Shown piece by piece: positions 63,206-64,000 of a stretch of 64,000 nt of DNA. A model generated the notes under the pieces. The model searched no databases. It was not told the DNA's origin and saw only the letters and a list, made by a program, of their open reading frames with translations. The stretch covers positions 36,364 to 100,363 of IMG/VR virus record IMGVR_UViG_3300046323_000419; one strand, given 5' to 3'. The first letter of the stretch is position 1. Every line of letters starts with the position of its first letter. Source of the stretch: a virus. Made by a program: the position numbers and the translations under genes.

Positions 63206-64000
63206 TTATTTATTTAAAATTTCTATTTTAATATTATTAATTATTTCAATTTTATTTAACAATTCTTGAGCTAAATCTTTATTGTTAGTGTTAATTGCTT
63301 CTACAATATAAACACCTAATTCTTTAACTTCTTCAATTTTACTAGAATTAACTAAATCAATAGCTTTCATTGTAGTATTCCAAGCCCATTGTAAAGAGTT
63401 ATCAGTTTTAATCCAAAAATTAGATAAACTGCGATATTCAATTCCATATTCCCTAAATCTAAAACAACCTGCTTTACCATATAATTTTTTACGTTCTGTA
63501 TCAAAATCTAATAATACAGATTCTAAACCAACTGTAGCATCCATTGCTTTAACCATATCAAGTTGTTGTTCTTGAGTAGGGTTATCCCAACCTATTGAAA
63601 TATGTCCTCCAGCACTTCTTAGACTAGTTAAACTTAAATCTGCGGGTTCATTAATACATTCATTCCATACATCGAAATCTGGTTCACAACCTGCAAGACG
63701 CGCAATATCGTTGTCTAACTCAGATTCATCTAATATTGCAGAAGGTTGAATTGCTAATGTGTAACCCATTCCAGATACTAATACTTCTAAATAATCTTTA
63801 ACAAAATTATTATGATATACCCAATCAGTAACTGTATTACAAGGTGGAATATTATATTCAATTGCAACATTATCTTCTTGAATAAAATGACCATCTTTAG
63901 AAATGGCTTGAGGCTCTGATTTAGAGCCTCCTATTTTACCAATTGCTGAAATAATTTTATTATCTTTTTGTAGAAATAATTCTGGATCTGTACCTAAAGT
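63206..64000 (-). CDS. COOH-NH2 ligase type 2 (phiEco32-like), 5' end outside window
   Basis: The frame is open to the right edge (first visible codon at 64000), so at least 264 residues are present and the true start is outside. Visible motifs are GTDPELFL near the edge, DNVAIEYNIPP, GGHISIGWDNP, GLESVLLDFD and FREYGIEYRSLSNFW, which match the COOH-NH2 ligase (glutamine-synthetase-like) family of phages such as phiEco32. An ATG at 63769 would cut off the conserved N-terminus. It is 2 bases upstream of the amidotransferase gene, and all three probably act together. Confidence 0.78.
   Translation of the reverse strand, partial: TLGTDPELFLQKDNKIISAIGKIGGSKSEPQAISKDGHFIQEDNVAIEYNIPPCNTVTDWVYHNNFVKDYLEVLVSGMGYTLAIQPSAILDESELDNDIARLAGCEPDFDVWNECINEPADLSLTSLRSAGGHISIGWDNPTQEQQLDMVKAMDATVGLESVLLDFDTERKKLYGKAGCFRFREYGIEYRSLSNFWIKTDNSLQWAWNTTMKAIDLVNSSKIEEVKELGVYIVEAINTNNKDLAQELLNKIEIINNIKIEILNK

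Noticed and set aside
1-64000. Alternative genetic code (TAG recoding), known in some crAss-like phages
   Set aside because: Long genes read through with the standard code; TAG and TGA occur as normal stops (e.g. 6574, 10121, 36038), and no clear suppressor tRNA is seen.
1-64000. Integrase, lysogeny repressor or att sites
   Set aside because: None recognised; content is that of a lytic phage, though part of the genome is outside the window.

Overview
The window looks like about two thirds of a crAss-like phage genome (order Crassvirales, podovirus-type virion) infecting a Bacteroidetes host, most likely a Flavobacteriia-type bacterium. The reasons are: very AT-rich DNA; Bacteroidetes-type -7 boxes (TAnnTTTG) in the two clear promoter gaps; no Shine-Dalgarno pattern; the characteristic crAss order of ring/neck proteins, a very large muzzle/stabilization-like tail protein and then giant virion cargo proteins; and a 2167-residue protein carrying the DFDID metal-binding motif of the crAss-like virion RNA polymerase (the type studied as gp66 of Cellulophaga phage phi14:2). 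The organism assignment is inference from gene content; no search was run.

Layout. Positions 1-46.8 kb are all on the + strand and hold late/virion genes. 0-2.7 kb: end of the head module (the major capsid, portal and terminase genes are not in the window and probably lie to the left) with one ring protein and an abundant-looking virion protein. 2.8-9.6 kb: adhesion module, including a fibre with 17-residue repeats and a fibre with a GH5-like glycoside hydrolase domain. 9.6-11.5 kb: lysis cassette (spanin-like pair, GH19-type endolysin, membrane-anchored protein). 11.6-12.6 kb: a metallophosphoesterase unit with its own promoter and terminator. 12.6-18.6 kb: neck/ring proteins and the 1345-residue tail protein, ended by a terminator. 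18.7-46.8 kb: a promoter/dyad followed by the cargo operon (1039, 609, 1953 and 2167 residues, then a 1515-residue protein), interrupted at 36.4-42.2 kb by a second, compositionally different tail/adhesin module. A strong hairpin at 46,776-46,819 separates the two convergent transcription units.

Positions 46.8-64 kb are all on the - strand and hold nucleotide and DNA metabolism genes: ThyX, class I ribonucleotide reductase (alpha and beta), a DUF1599-type protein, an SF2 helicase, a PD-(D/E)XK nuclease, RusA-like and uracil-DNA-glycosylase-like proteins, many small proteins (four of them too short for ordinary ORF cut-offs), a 350-base non-coding interval with a tRNA-like element and a structured RNA candidate, and at the right edge an amidoligase / class II glutamine amidotransferase / COOH-NH2-ligase trio. 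The genes are packed with ATGA or TAA-N-ATG junctions, implying one long operon read from right to left.

How it fits together (inference): the cargo proteins, with the RNA polymerase among them, are packaged and injected; the polymerase transcribes early genes, plausibly those on the - strand; the - strand enzymes supply dNTPs, process DNA and possibly make an amide-linked peptide or protein modification; the + strand genes then build virions and lyse the cell. The most noteworthy points are the amide-bond-forming trio with its buried catalytic cysteine, the 207-nt structured RNA beside a tRNA-like element lacking a normal anticodon arm, the J-domain-like and zinc-protease-like motifs in injected proteins, and a UDG-family protein with altered catalytic motifs.
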